This document shows positions 1-9,097 of a DNA stretch of 64,000 nt, one piece after another (position 1 is the first letter of the stretch; every line of letters begins with the position of its first letter). Made by a program: the position numbers and the translations under genes. A model generated the notes under the pieces. It had not been told where the DNA came from and made no database searches. It saw only the letters and a program-made list of their open reading frames with translations. Source of the DNA: Paenibacillus_E sp052115445. GTDB taxonomy: Bacteria > Bacillota > Bacilli > Paenibacillales > NBRC-103111. The stretch lies in NCBI RefSeq assembly GCF_052115445.1, contig NZ_JBFRGR010000016.1:85946-149945 (forward strand), in the 5' to 3' direction.

Positions 1-102
1 CCATTAGAATAAAATTCATAAATGAACCTACTTTCAATATCACAATTGTTTGATAATTTCCGCATACGCCTAAGTTGTTTTGCGATATCTAGCACATTCC
101 TG

Positions 103-136
103 AAAAAAAGACCTACAACCAACGGTGGTTGTAAGT
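103..136 (-). terminator. Rho-independent terminator after diguanylate cyclase gene
   Basis: An 11-bp stem (111-121 with 126-136, one G-U pair) with a 4-nt loop is followed on the minus strand by seven U. It lies about 105 nt past the stop of the GGDEF gene. The first 100 bases of the window hold no recognisable gene. Confidence 0.8.
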
Positions 137-241
137 CGGTATTATGACTCCGTGAATTATAGCATATATCTTACACTGCGTGAAATAGTAGTAATTACAC
201 ATATTTATGGAAAAAGACACAGAAAAGTGTGACCTACCCTT

Positions 242-1189
242 TTAGAAAAATTGGTATCCGTTCTTTTCGTTTGCTTTAGCCCGATATAAGGCATTATCCG
301 CATTTTTAAGTAAAATTTTTAACATGCTGTTTGCATTTGACGGATATAACACAATGCCAATGCTAACTGATAAATTGAATGCTTCTAACTGGGTATCCCA
401 ACATGATAAACGTGTAAGTAAATAATCAGCTAGTTTACTAGTTTCTTCGCGGCTAGTGAGACCAATCAAATTAATAATGAATTCATCTCCCCCTAATCTA
501 ACCGCAAAACCATGATGCAGCTGTACGAAATTCTCAAGTCTTAATGCGACTTCCCTCAACACTAAATCTCCAGTTTCATGACCATACAAGTCATTTATCT
601 TCTTAAAACCATCCAAATCTAGAAACAACAGAGCGCCTCCAGTGGTGGAGCTTTCTTCGAAATATTTATAAAGAAACTGGCGATTGTAGAGTCCCGTCAA
701 AGAATCCCTATAAGCAAGTCGTTCCAAATCTAAGTAATAGGAGAATAGCTTAGCTATTCTTTGGAGCATGATTATGCTCTTCTTGTTGATTTTTTTGGCA
801 TTTGTATGAACCGCACACAAAGTCCCAAATGCATCTCCATTCGACAGTAGAATAGGAATCCCTAAATAGGAATTTATATTAGCCCCAACAAGCGCTTGTC
901 TTAAATCATCTAAGTTCGCTTCTTTACTCATATCTTCGAATACTAAAGGTGCATTGTTTTCAAAATCAATACGGTTACAAACCGTCTCGTTAATCTCAAT
1001 AACCATACCCTCATGAATACCGATATTTTCGTTAGATTCGGAAAGTTTTAATATGATTTGCTGTTTCTTTGTAAAATTAGTCAAATAAATTAAACGGTCA
1101 GGCATCGTTTCTTTTGCCATCTCTAGAATATCTTGAGCAAGTTCATCAAAGTTTTTATAAAATTGCAATTCATTTAGTGCTATTAGCAT
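242..1189 (-). CDS. GAF-GGDEF diguanylate cyclase
   Basis: Predicted cytoplasmic diguanylate cyclase making cyclic di-GMP from two GTP. About 315 residues: an N-terminal GAF sensor domain (roughly residues 10-155), then a GGDEF domain opened by RDSLTGLYNR, with the intact active-site motif GGDEF near residues 233-237. The product-inhibition site RxxD expected five residues before GGDEF is absent, so feedback inhibition is probably lost. No membrane segment is seen. The ATG at 1189 was chosen because GGAG lies about 10 nt upstream; an in-frame start at 1222 lacks a ribosome site. The gene is monocistronic, with a terminator downstream. Its position beside a chemoreceptor suggests a motility or surface-behaviour role, but the GAF ligand is unknown. 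Confidence 0.9.
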   Translation of the reverse strand: MLIALNELQFYKNFDELAQDILEMAKETMPDRLIYLTNFTKKQQIILKLSESNENIGIHEGMVIEINETVCNRIDFENNAPLVFEDMSKEANLDDLRQALVGANINSYLGIPILLSNGDAFGTLCAVHTNAKKINKKSIIMLQRIAKLFSYYLDLERLAYRDSLTGLYNRQFLYKYFEESSTTGGALLFLDLDGFKKINDLYGHETGDLVLREVALRLENFVQLHHGFAVRLGGDEFIINLIGLTSREETSKLADYLLTRLSCWDTQLEAFNLSVSIGIVLYPSNANSMLKILLKNADNALYRAKANEKNGYQFF

Positions 1190-1299
1190 CGCAATCACAC
1201 TCCATAATTTGAAATTAAGCACGTATCCGATACTTCCTTGTATTCAACAGAAAAAGACGTGACTCCTGCTTGGAACAATCTTGCTTTACAATCGGGTAT

Positions 1300-1333
1300 A
1301 AAAAACGAGCAAACGCAATAAGCGTTAGCTCGT
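1300..1333 (-). terminator. Rho-independent terminator after chemoreceptor gene
   Basis: A 12-bp stem with one mismatch (1305-1316 with 1322-1333) is followed by five U on the minus strand. It starts 10 nt beyond the chemoreceptor stop. Confidence 0.8.
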
Positions 1334-1342
1334 ATTCTTTAT

Positions 1343-3030
1343 TTAAATATGAAAACGTTGAATCTGTGTATGCAATTCATTCGCAACCTGGGATAGTGTT
1401 GCTGCATGTTCTGTTGCGATTTCTACTGTTTCTAATTGTTTTTGCACCATATCAGACACAAATTTCGTGTCTCTCCCGGTGTGCTTACTAATATCAGCTG
1501 CTTCGCTGAATGATGCATAGATTTGCTCTGAGCCCGCGGCCATCTGTTGCGACACGCCGGACACTTCCAGTGTATTTTGAAAGATGAGCTGGATATCATT
1601 TCGAATTTTCACAAACATGTCACCCGCATGCTCCATGCTGGCTAGACCCACACCAACCTCTACCCCTCCTTGATCCATTGCAACATCTGCCTCCGTTAAG
1701 TCCGCTTGAATTTGCCCAATCAACTGCGTGATATGCTCAGCCGATTGTGAGCTCTGACTTGCAAGCTTTCTAACCTCGTCAGCTACAACAGCGAAGCCTC
1801 TACCGTACTCTCCAGCATGGGCAGCTTCTATAGCAGCATTAAGTGCCAACAAATTCGTCTGATCTGCCACCTCTCGCATCCATGCAATCACCTGATAGAT
1901 GGCTTGTGATTTCGCATTTACTTTCTTTACAGCTTGATTCGCGTGCCGAACCGATTCTGTAAGTGCATACATACCAGCTACTGCAGATTCAATAGAATTA
2001 CTCCCCATCGTTGCTAGTAAAACGGATTGTTCCGATTGCATGGCCATCGTCGACATATGATCAGCTACTCGTTGGATGTCTGAGGCAATTTCCCCCATGG
2101 CAAACGAGCTCTCTTCGATCCCTTTGGCTTGCGAATTCGCCCCTTCCGCCATATCCACGGCTTTCTGATCAATATCACGTGTAATCTTCGATGTTTGTTC
2201 GGAAGACGAGACTAGATACTTTGTAGCTAGGTTAACTCTGTCGGCTGATTCCTTGACTTGATGAATGAGTCCTTGAATCATATCCATCATCTTATTAAAA
2301 GATTGCGCTAACTGAGCAATTTCACCTTGCCTTGGATTTGAATTCGTTCACGTAAATCACCTGAGCTTCCAGACAGCTCGTCCAGCTTCGATTTCACTTG
2401 GCGCACCCGAGAAAGGATATGCCTGGTTACTCCTAATGCGATAAGTACCGCAGCTAAAATAGAACATGCAAGCACCACCAGAGCAATTGCTGATCGTTGC
2501 TTCACGAGCGTAGCCGTTTGAAGGGAACGTTCCTCAATATGCTGCTCCTGCATGTGTTGAAATCGGTTTAATAATTCAGCAAAGTGTATCCGAAGCTTCG
2601 CATAGTCACCTGCAAAAATTCGTAACGTCTGGGCTTTGTCGCTAGCTGCGAGTTCCATCATTTTGGTTTCCAACTCAACCAATTTCACATTACCTGCATC
2701 CAAATCACGGAAGATTTGTTTCTCTTCTTCTGTCTGTAGGAGACTGACCGTTTCTTTGATGTGATTATCGATTTGTACCGCATAATTGTTATAAGTTTCA
2801 CTTTCTGATTTGTTTCCAGGATCAATAATGATCCCTCTAACCGAATCCGTTAACCGGATATCTTCGTATCGTATTTGATTAGCCAGGTTAAGTAAATGCA
2901 CGTCATCATGCGCAAATCGTTCAAATGAGGAAGACGTCTGACGAAGTGACGCATATAGAATGGAAAGCGAAATTAAAAATAACCCAACAATAATTCCAAA
3001 TCCTAACAAAAGCTTTCTTCTAATCGTCAT
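1343..3030 (-). pseudogene. Methyl-accepting chemotaxis protein, frameshifted in HAMP
   Basis: Membrane chemoreceptor in two reading frames. The 5' part (2308-3030) has an N-terminal membrane helix, a four-helix-bundle-type extracytoplasmic sensor of about 150 residues, a second membrane helix, and the start of HAMP. The 3' part (1343 to about 2330) holds the rest of HAMP and the signalling domain, with the conserved hairpin tip ADQTNLLALNAAIEAAHAGE. The upstream frame ends in KVKLLS-stop. Restoring one base near 2324-2331 would give GKGEIAQLAQSFNKMM, an ordinary HAMP end, so a 1-bp deletion is the simplest reading. It could be a real mutation or a sequence error; nothing suggests programmed frameshifting. 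The start at 3030 has GGAGGGG 5 nt upstream. A guanidine-I riboswitch leader precedes it, so guanidine probably controls its expression. Confidence 0.85.
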
Positions 3031-3070
3031 CTGAACCCCTCCAATAAGTCACTTTATCCAAAGATAATAT

Positions 3071-3195
3071 AAAAGCCCGAAAGGTATCAGAATCGATAAC
3101 CTCCCGGGCTTTTATCCCTCCGTGAACACAGCGTGCTGTGTGTTTTCTCTCGGACCTGACCGGCGGTTAGGCCGCGGAACCCTAGAAAACTTTTA
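3071..3195 (-). ncRNA. ykkC-class guanidine-I riboswitch with terminator platform
   Basis: Read on the minus strand, the leader contains the ykkC hallmarks in order: CTAGGGTTCCG, GGTCCGAGAG, then ACGGAGGGATAAAAGCCCGG. The ACGG ahead of GGGATAAAAGCCCGGGAG fits the guanidine-binding subtype rather than the ppGpp or PRPP subtypes. The last aptamer strand (3100-3113) can instead pair with 3071-3084 to form a terminator-like hairpin followed by a U-rich run. Ligand binding would then favour read-through, making an ON switch. The RNA lies about 40-60 nt upstream of the chemoreceptor start on the same strand, with no other gene between. Confidence 0.88.
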
Positions 3196-3286
3196 TATGT
3201 TAGATAATATAACATAATTATCGACAGGATTAAACAAAAAGTTTATTTGATAATAAACGAGTGATGAAACCTGACATATTTACAGA

Positions 3287-4186
3287 CTATTTCTGATCGT
3301 ACACTTGCATCTTTTTAAGTAAAATATCGGAAGAGACATAGGGCATGCCTGCACTTATGCGTGAAATTTCCTCACTGTTCCCTGTGTTAATGTCTTCTTT
3401 CGTCGTAAAAAACAAAGAAAATCCTTGCAGTTTCGCTTCCTCAACTACTGACTGATTATATTCCCCTAACGGGAAACAGAGAAATGAGAACTGATTGTGA
3501 AGCTTTGTCTTCAGAAACAACTCACCTACCAACAAATCTTCTCTCACGCGCTGCTTTCTCTCTTCTTCCGTCTCCGATCTTTTCTCTTTAGGCAACCAGA
3601 TTCGATTCGACAGTGGAGGAACTAGGTTACCAGACTCATCCCGTTTTTTCTGATGCAGATCATAGGTATGTGAGTAAAAGCTATAGCCATCACGTCTCAT
3701 TTCAATAATTTGACTCCAGGTCAGAAAAGGCAAAGATGGATTATCGGAGTCTATATCGCTCAGGATAAGGAAATTCGTCGCCGTATATCCCATCTGCTTC
3801 AGCAGAGGATAGGCTTTATCATAAAATGATCGGTAGCCATCATCAAACGTAATCACCACCGCGTTCGGTGGTAATGGCGTCCGATGTGCATGGAAACAAG
3901 CGTAGTCCTCGATGGAAACCACATTATAGTGCTTATCTTTAAGAGCTTGCAAGTGCTGCTTAAACTTGGCTGGTGTAATGGTGATGAAAGACTCCTGATC
4001 ATCGAGATGATGATAGGTTAGAAACAGTGCTTTATTTTTGTAATGAATCGATTTGGTGTCTATGTTGACCGTTGTGGCTGCGTTTATTTGTGAAGCTGAG
4101 CATAGGGAATCCAATGGATTTGCATGTTGTTCGGAGTGTGTCCAACCCCCTGTGAGCAGCAGCATGAGCATGAAGTATACAGGCAA
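3287..4186 (-). CDS. Secreted polysaccharide deacetylase (CE4 family)
   Basis: Predicted extracellular carbohydrate esterase that removes N- or O-acetyl groups from a polysaccharide. About 299 residues. A hydrophobic N-terminal segment (about residues 3-13) reads as a signal peptide or anchor. The NodB homology domain carries VVITFDDGYRSFY near residues 108-120, the metal and catalytic Asp-Asp motif of CE4 enzymes, and the SHTYD-type metal-binding histidines near residue 176. A TTG start at 4186 is favoured because GGGAGG lies about 10 nt upstream; an internal ATG at 4171 is the alternative. It stands alone between non-coding regions. The substrate (peptidoglycan, poly-GlcNAc or xylan) cannot be told from sequence. 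Confidence 0.87.
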   Translation of the reverse strand: MPVYFMLMLLLTGGWTHSEQHANPLDSLCSASQINAATTVNIDTKSIHYKNKALFLTYHHLDDQESFITITPAKFKQHLQALKDKHYNVVSIEDYACFHAHRTPLPPNAVVITFDDGYRSFYDKAYPLLKQMGYTATNFLILSDIDSDNPSLPFLTWSQIIEMRRDGYSFYSHTYDLHQKKRDESGNLVPPLSNRIWLPKEKRSETEEERKQRVREDLLVGELFLKTKLHNQFSFLCFPLGEYNQSVVEEAKLQGFSLFFTTKEDINTGNSEEISRISAGMPYVSSDILLKKMQVYDQK

Positions 4187-4542
4187 ATATGATCGACCTC
4201 CCTAACGGCTCCTGTACTATCCCTACAATATACTCACGGAGATAACAGTTAGAACGTTAGGGCAACAAGTCTACATGAGTTACTTCATTACATCACTGCG
4301 GATCACATTAGCATTTGGCCGAAAGTGACTTTAGTTCGATTTTGCCGACTTAAAATGAAAAAGATGGAGGAAAAATGACCAATAGTCCGAATATGCCGAA
4401 CTAATTCCCCATTTCCAGTGCGCGAGCGTTGATATGGTCGATTTAGTTGTGCAAAGTCGGACTAATCTTGATTTATTGTCGCGGACGGTAAGATTAATTC
4501 GGCTATTTCGGACTAATTGGTGGTGGGCAGTGCCTCGGCGGT

Positions 4543-4693
4543 CTGTAAGTCGATTTTTTCGACTTACAGTTGCGAAGCTCGGCCTTTGGCGGTCTGTAAG
4601 TCGATTTTTTCGACTTACAGCTCCGCAGCCAGGCCTTCGGCGATCTGTAAGTCGATTTTTTCGACTTACAGCTCCGCTGCTGGGCCCTTGGCG
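4543..4693. repeat. Three 51-bp tandem repeats with perfect hairpins
   Basis: A 27-bp perfect palindrome (11-bp arms CTGTAAGTCGA and TCGACTTACAG around five T) occurs at 4543-4569, 4594-4620 and 4645-4671, a strict period of 51 bp. The 24-bp connectors are related but diverged, all containing a GGCCTTNGGCG-like core, and a fourth connector follows to about 4693. Each palindrome can form a strong stem in either strand. Confidence 0.9.
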
Positions 4694-4733
4694 GCGTGCC
4701 TCCTCCCACCCCCGCGCCCAAAAACACAGCACA

Positions 4734-4768
4734 AACAAAGGAGCCAAGCGCACAAAGCGCCTAGCTCC
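4734..4768 (-). terminator. Terminator after sugar isomerase-like gene
   Basis: An imperfect stem (GGAGC and GCGC arms, 4740-4768) is followed on the minus strand by a T-rich stretch. It sits about 20 nt beyond the stop at 4787. Confidence 0.6.
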
Positions 4769-4786
4769 TCATTCACTCAAACAAAT

Positions 4787-5554
4787 TTATCCCTTTAATC
4801 CTAGTCGAGCAAGATTAGCGAAGCTAATCTCCAAGCTTTCGAACGGATTACGTCCGTAGCAGTCGTCCTGCTCGACAGCGGCCCACTCCACGCCAATATC
4901 CTCGCAGGCTTGAATAATGCCTTTAAAGTTCATGTTGCCTTCCCCGATTTCGGCGAAACGCTGTTTCCGATCTGGCGTTATGCACATATCCTTGAAATGG
5001 ACGACTTTCATTCGTCCGTTCACTTTGCGAATCCATTCGATGGGATCGGCTCCGCCAGCTTGCACCCAATACACGTCTAGCTCAAAATCCACGGCTTCGG
5101 GATCAGACTCGTCAAATAAGATCTCCATACCTGTTTTTCCATCATATTTAGCAAATTCGAAATCATGATTATGATAAATGAACTGTAATCCAGCACTTTT
5201 CAATTGTCTGCCAAAATCGGAAGCTTGCTTGGCAAAGGTTGCATAACCTTGGCTCGTTTCACGGAATTCTGGCGGTAGCCCACCTAATCCAACATATTTG
5301 CAATCCCAGGCCAAATGTTTCTCAATGACCGAATCCATATCGTTTAACAAATCGTTATACCCGATGTGCGTAGCACAAATGCTCAAGCCTTCTTGATCCG
5401 TAAGCGCTTTTAACTCATGAATACCAATTGGACCAACACCTGACGCTTGCACGGAGTTGTACCCCATTTGCTTTACTTTCTTCAAGCTGTCGCTAATGTC
5501 CTGTGGGGTTTGCAGAAAGTTACGAACTGTATACAATTGCGTGGCGATTCTCAT
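4787..5554 (-). CDS. Sugar phosphate isomerase/epimerase-like TIM-barrel protein
   Basis: A 255-residue member of the xylose-isomerase-like TIM-barrel superfamily (IolE / AP endonuclease 2 fold), expected to be cytoplasmic and metal dependent. Family signs are the opening IATQLYTVR strand, HNHDFEF near residue 132, FELDVYW near 160, VVHFKDM near 190, and conserved acidic residues in AEIGEG and VEQDD that would ligate a divalent metal. The ATG at 5554 has GGAG 8 nt upstream. It lies 89 nt downstream of icmF on the same strand, so the two could be cotranscribed, but no shared pathway is obvious. Members act on inositol derivatives, hydroxypyruvate or ketohexoses; the substrate is not predictable. 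Confidence 0.8.
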   Translation of the reverse strand: MRIATQLYTVRNFLQTPQDISDSLKKVKQMGYNSVQASGVGPIGIHELKALTDQEGLSICATHIGYNDLLNDMDSVIEKHLAWDCKYVGLGGLPPEFRETSQGYATFAKQASDFGRQLKSAGLQFIYHNHDFEFAKYDGKTGMEILFDESDPEAVDFELDVYWVQAGGADPIEWIRKVNGRMKVVHFKDMCITPDRKQRFAEIGEGNMNFKGIIQACEDIGVEWAAVEQDDCYGRNPFESLEISFANLARLGLKG

Positions 5555-5643
5555 TCATCTCACTCCATTCAACATATTTGGCTCTTTACATATATATCAT
5601 GGAATGGACGGATGAGCTATATAAATCTATTAATTTTTTCCAT

Positions 5644-8600
5644 TTACATATTTCTGCGATACTGTCCGCCAACTTCATATAAGGCATTTGTGATTTGCCC
5701 GAGCGATGCAACTTTAACCGTTTCCATGAGTTCTTCAAAAAGGTTCCCATTATTGCGGGCTGTCTGCTTTAAACGTTCAAGAGCCGCAGGACAAACGAAC
5801 TTGTGCTGTTCATGAAAAGCTTGAAGCCCAGCAATTTGAGCTTCCTTCTCCTCAACGGTCGAACGTGCCAGCTCGATGCCAACGGCAGACTGAGGAACAC
5901 TCTGTTTAATAAACGTATTCACACCGATAATCGGAAGCTCTCCAGCATGCTTTTTATGTTCATACAAAAGAGATTCTTCTTGGATCTTTCCGCGTTGATA
6001 TTGTGTTTCCATTGCCCCTAACACACCGCCGCGTTCATGAATTCGCTCGAATTCAGCTAACACAGCTTCTTCCACAAGATCCGTTAAATCATCGACGATA
6101 AAGGCACCTTGCAGTGGATTCTCATTTTTCGTCAAGCCCAATTCCTTATTGATAATCAATTGGATCGCCATCGCCCTGCGGACGGAATTCTCTGTCGGAG
6201 TCGTAATCGCTTCGTCATAAGCGTTCGTGTGCAAGGAATTGCAATTATCGTAGATCGCCATGAGCGCCTGCAGGCTGGTACGGATATCATTGAAGTCCAT
6301 TTCCTGGGCATGTAATGAGCGGCCTGATGTTTGAATATGATACTTTAACTTCTGACTGCGCTCATTGCCGCCATATTGATCTCGAATGATCGTTGACCAG
6401 ATACGACGCGCAACTCTACCCATGACGGTATACTCCGGATCGAGTCCATTGCTGAAAAAATAAGATAAATTCGGCGCAAAATCGTCAATATGCATACCGC
6501 GACTCAAATAATATTCCAGAAACGTGAAGCCGTTTGCTAATGTAAAAGCCAACTGCGTAATAGGATTGGCTCCCGCTTCCGCAATATGATAACCGCTAAT
6601 ACTAACGGAATAATAGTTTCGTACCTTATGATCAATGAAATATTGCTGCATGTCACCCATCATTTTCAACGCAAATTCGGTTGAGAAAATGCAAGTATTC
6701 TGCCCTTGATCCTCCTTCAAAATATCCGCTTGCACGGTTCCCCGAACAGTTTGAAGAGTCCACGCTTTCATTTGAACATACTCTTCATCCGTAGGTTGCT
6801 TCCCAGTGTTCTGAATAAATTCCTCGACTTGCTGTTGGATCGCGGTGTTCATGAACATGGCCAAGATCATTGGCGCAGGTCCATTAATGGTCATGGAAAC
6901 GCTTGTAGAAGGATGGCACAAATCGAATCCAGCATAGAGTTTATTCATATCAGTTAATGTACATACATTGACACCACTGTTCCCTATTTTTCCATAAATA
7001 TCAGGTCGATAGTCAGGATCGTGGCCGTACAATGTAACGCTGTCAAATGCAGTCGACAATCGTTTCGCTTCCTCATTTTTACATAAATAGTGGAATCGTC
7101 GGTTGGTACGCTCTGGTGTTCCTTCTCCGGCAAATTGGCGCTTAGGTTCTTCATTCGTTCGCTTAAAATGAAACACACCTGCGGTGTAAGGAAAGTAGCC
7201 TGGCAAATTTTCTTTCAATAGCCATTGAAGGATCTCCCCATCATCTTCGTATCTGGGTAAACTGATCTTGGGTATCTTACTCCCAGAGAGCGATTCCGTA
7301 TACAGGGCAGATCTCATCTCACGATCGCGAACGCGAGTGACGAGTTCATCTTGTGCGTAGGCTTCACGAATTGCTGGCCAATCTTCAAGAAGCTTGAGAC
7401 ATGTTGGGTGTAGATTCGCCAGATAATGTGCGATCATGTCATCGATTTTGCCTATCATCACATCTGTTTCTTCCCTGGAGATAAACAAATTAGGATGCTC
7501 GGATTGCATCAGCGTTTTCGTCCCCCGAAGTTGATACAGCTTGCGAGCGATCCCTACCTGCTCTGTAGTAAATCGCTTATACCTTCGGATCGTTTGCACA
7601 ATGTCGCCGAGATAACCGATACGGCTTGGTGGAATGATCGCATTCTTGGTCGTTTCCGGCAGCAAATTCTTCTTCTCTTCAATTGGCCAATCTCCGCCTG
7701 TTTTCATTGCAATAGTCCTCATAGTTTCACGAAATAGAACATTTGTTCCAGCATCATTAAATTGACTAGCCATCGTGCCAAATACCGGCATTTCCTGGAC
7801 TGGTGTATCAAATAAGCCATGACTTCTTTGGAATTGTTTACGCACATCACGTAAAGCATCCTCGGAACCACGTCGATCAAACTTATTGATGACGACCATA
7901 TCGGCGTAATCGATCATGTCTATTTTCTCCAGCTGAGTCGCTGCGCCAAATTCACTCGTCATCACATACATCGCCACATCACACAGCTTTACGATCGCAG
8001 AGTCGCCTTGTCCAATCCCACTTGTCTCCACAATCACCAACTGATAGCCAGCAGCCTGAACCACTTGTATGGCCTCCTTGGTCGCAAGGCTCAGTTCAGA
8101 CTTCGCCCCCCGTGTCGCTAAGCTGCGCATATATACGTTAGGGCTGTTGATGGCATTCATACGAATCCGATCCCCGAGGAGTGCACCGCCTGTTTTCATT
8201 TTGGAAGGGTCAATTGAAATAATTGCGATGCTTCTATCTGGATATTGGGCGAGAAATCGCCTAACCAGCTCATCCGTTAGCGTACTCTTCCCAGCTCCCC
8301 CTGTTCCCGTAATGCCAAGTACCGGTGCCCGATAAGCTTGTTTATTCGCTAAAATAGGTACTACTTGCTCCCACTGTCCGCTTCCAGCGACTTCTTCGGC
8401 TACAGTTATCGCACTTGCTATCAAACTCCAATGGTTTTCTTTCGAAATGTGCAGGTCATCTAAGTCATTTGGAAGTTTCCTTGGCGTAGGGGAATCGACT
8501 TCTCGAATCATATGATTGATCATGCCTTGTAATCCAAGTTCGCGTCCATCGTCGGGCGAAAAGATTTTGGCAATACCATATTGGTGTAAATGATGGATCT

Positions 8601-8922
8601 CGGTAGGAACGATGACGCCGCCACCGCCAGCGAATATCTTTATGTGCCCGACTCCTTTTTGCTGAAGAAGGTCAAACATGTAGGTCAAATATTCAATATG
8701 CCCCCCTTGATAGGTGGTTATTGCAATGGCTTGCACATCTTCTTGGATAGCAGCATGGACGACTTCCCGGGCGGATCGGTTATGACCCAGATGGATCACT
8801 TCAACTCCCGATGCTTGCAAAATCCTTCGAATAATATGAATGGTCGCATCATGTCCATCAAACAAAGCTGCCGCCGTAACAAATCGTACTGGATTCTGGG
8901 GCCGATAGACTTGTGTGTTCAC
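5644..8922 (-). CDS. icmF: Fused isobutyryl-CoA mutase (B12-dependent)
   Basis: Adenosylcobalamin-dependent acyl-CoA mutase interconverting isobutyryl-CoA and n-butyryl-CoA; some homologues prefer longer branched acyl-CoAs. The 1092 residues carry all three IcmF parts. First, an N-terminal B12 domain with DGHDA (His24, the likely lower cobalt ligand). Second, a MeaB-like GTPase chaperone with Walker A GTGGAGKST (about 206-214), DRIRMN, and NKFD at 346-349. Third, a C-terminal substrate-binding mutase barrel from about residue 560. The length matches known IcmF proteins. A GTG start at 8922 has AAAGGTGGG upstream. It is divergent from the PAS-AAA activator gene and close to the lysine-catabolism genes, suggesting short-chain acyl-CoA metabolism. 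No sigma-54 promoter or B12 riboswitch was seen in the 175-bp divergent gap. Confidence 0.95.
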   Translation of the reverse strand: MNTQVYRPQNPVRFVTAAALFDGHDATIHIIRRILQASGVEVIHLGHNRSAREVVHAAIQEDVQAIAITTYQGGHIEYLTYMFDLLQQKGVGHIKIFAGGGGVIVPTEIHHLHQYGIAKIFSPDDGRELGLQGMINHMIREVDSPTPRKLPNDLDDLHISKENHWSLIASAITVAEEVAGSGQWEQVVPILANKQAYRAPVLGITGTGGAGKSTLTDELVRRFLAQYPDRSIAIISIDPSKMKTGGALLGDRIRMNAINSPNVYMRSLATRGAKSELSLATKEAIQVVQAAGYQLVIVETSGIGQGDSAIVKLCDVAMYVMTSEFGAATQLEKIDMIDYADMVVINKFDRRGSEDALRDVRKQFQRSHGLFDTPVQEMPVFGTMASQFNDAGTNVLFRETMRTIAMKTGGDWPIEEKKNLLPETTKNAIIPPSRIGYLGDIVQTIRRYKRFTTEQVGIARKLYQLRGTKTLMQSEHPNLFISREETDVMIGKIDDMIAHYLANLHPTCLKLLEDWPAIREAYAQDELVTRVRDREMRSALYTESLSGSKIPKISLPRYEDDGEILQWLLKENLPGYFPYTAGVFHFKRTNEEPKRQFAGEGTPERTNRRFHYLCKNEEAKRLSTAFDSVTLYGHDPDYRPDIYGKIGNSGVNVCTLTDMNKLYAGFDLCHPSTSVSMTINGPAPMILAMFMNTAIQQQVEEFIQNTGKQPTDEEYVQMKAWTLQTVRGTVQADILKEDQGQNTCIFSTEFALKMMGDMQQYFIDHKVRNYYSVSISGYHIAEAGANPITQLAFTLANGFTFLEYYLSRGMHIDDFAPNLSYFFSNGLDPEYTVMGRVARRIWSTIIRDQYGGNERSQKLKYHIQTSGRSLHAQEMDFNDIRTSLQALMAIYDNCNSLHTNAYDEAITTPTENSVRRAMAIQLIINKELGLTKNENPLQGAFIVDDLTDLVEEAVLAEFERIHERGGVLGAMETQYQRGKIQEESLLYEHKKHAGELPIIGVNTFIKQSVPQSAVGIELARSTVEEKEAQIAGLQAFHEQHKFVCPAALERLKQTARNNGNLFEELMETVKVASLGQITNALYEVGGQYRRNM

Positions 8923-9097
8923 AGGAAACCCACCTTTTTATGATAGTCGTCGTAGAATCATCCAAGCGTTGTTATCGCGTTTCACTCGATTTCTATGCAG
9001 ATGAGCCGCAAATCATGTCCCTGTCATGTTTCAATGCCTTCAATCATAGGTTATTAATTGAACCACTGAACCATTCTTCGTGAGGCGGGTGAACCCA

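Larger units (their letters stand above)
4187..4786. repeat. 600-bp non-coding region with hairpin repeats
   Basis: No credible gene: the open frames in both strands merely translate the repeats. The left half (4320-4540) has short related pieces such as TTAGTTCG, GTCCGAATATGCCGAACTAA and CGGACTAAT in both orientations. The right half holds three tandem palindromic units, listed separately, and then the terminator of the downstream minus-strand gene. Confidence 0.7.

Noticed and set aside
2310..2340. Programmed frameshift in the chemoreceptor
   Set aside because: No slippery heptamer or downstream structure is evident, and HAMP domains are not known for recoding; indel or sequencing error is simpler.
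4543..4671. Three evenly spaced 27-bp repeats resembling a CRISPR array
   Set aside because: The repeats are perfect palindromes, the 24-bp connectors are related to each other, and no cas genes are present.
4331..4859. Overlapping open frames in the hairpin region, up to about 140 codons on both strands
   Set aside because: They translate the 51-bp repeats into repetitive low-complexity peptides, have no ribosome sites and overlap the stop of the isomerase gene.
8923..9097. Possible sigma-54 promoter for icmF or the activator
   Set aside because: No GG/GC pair with 12-bp spacing in a TGGC...TTGC context was found on either strand; a TGCAGATGAGCCG stretch has the wrong spacing.
9080..9097. 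GTG start for the PAS activator
   Set aside because: AGGCGGGTG is correctly spaced for ATG 9098 and would lie inside the longer protein; no site precedes the GTG.
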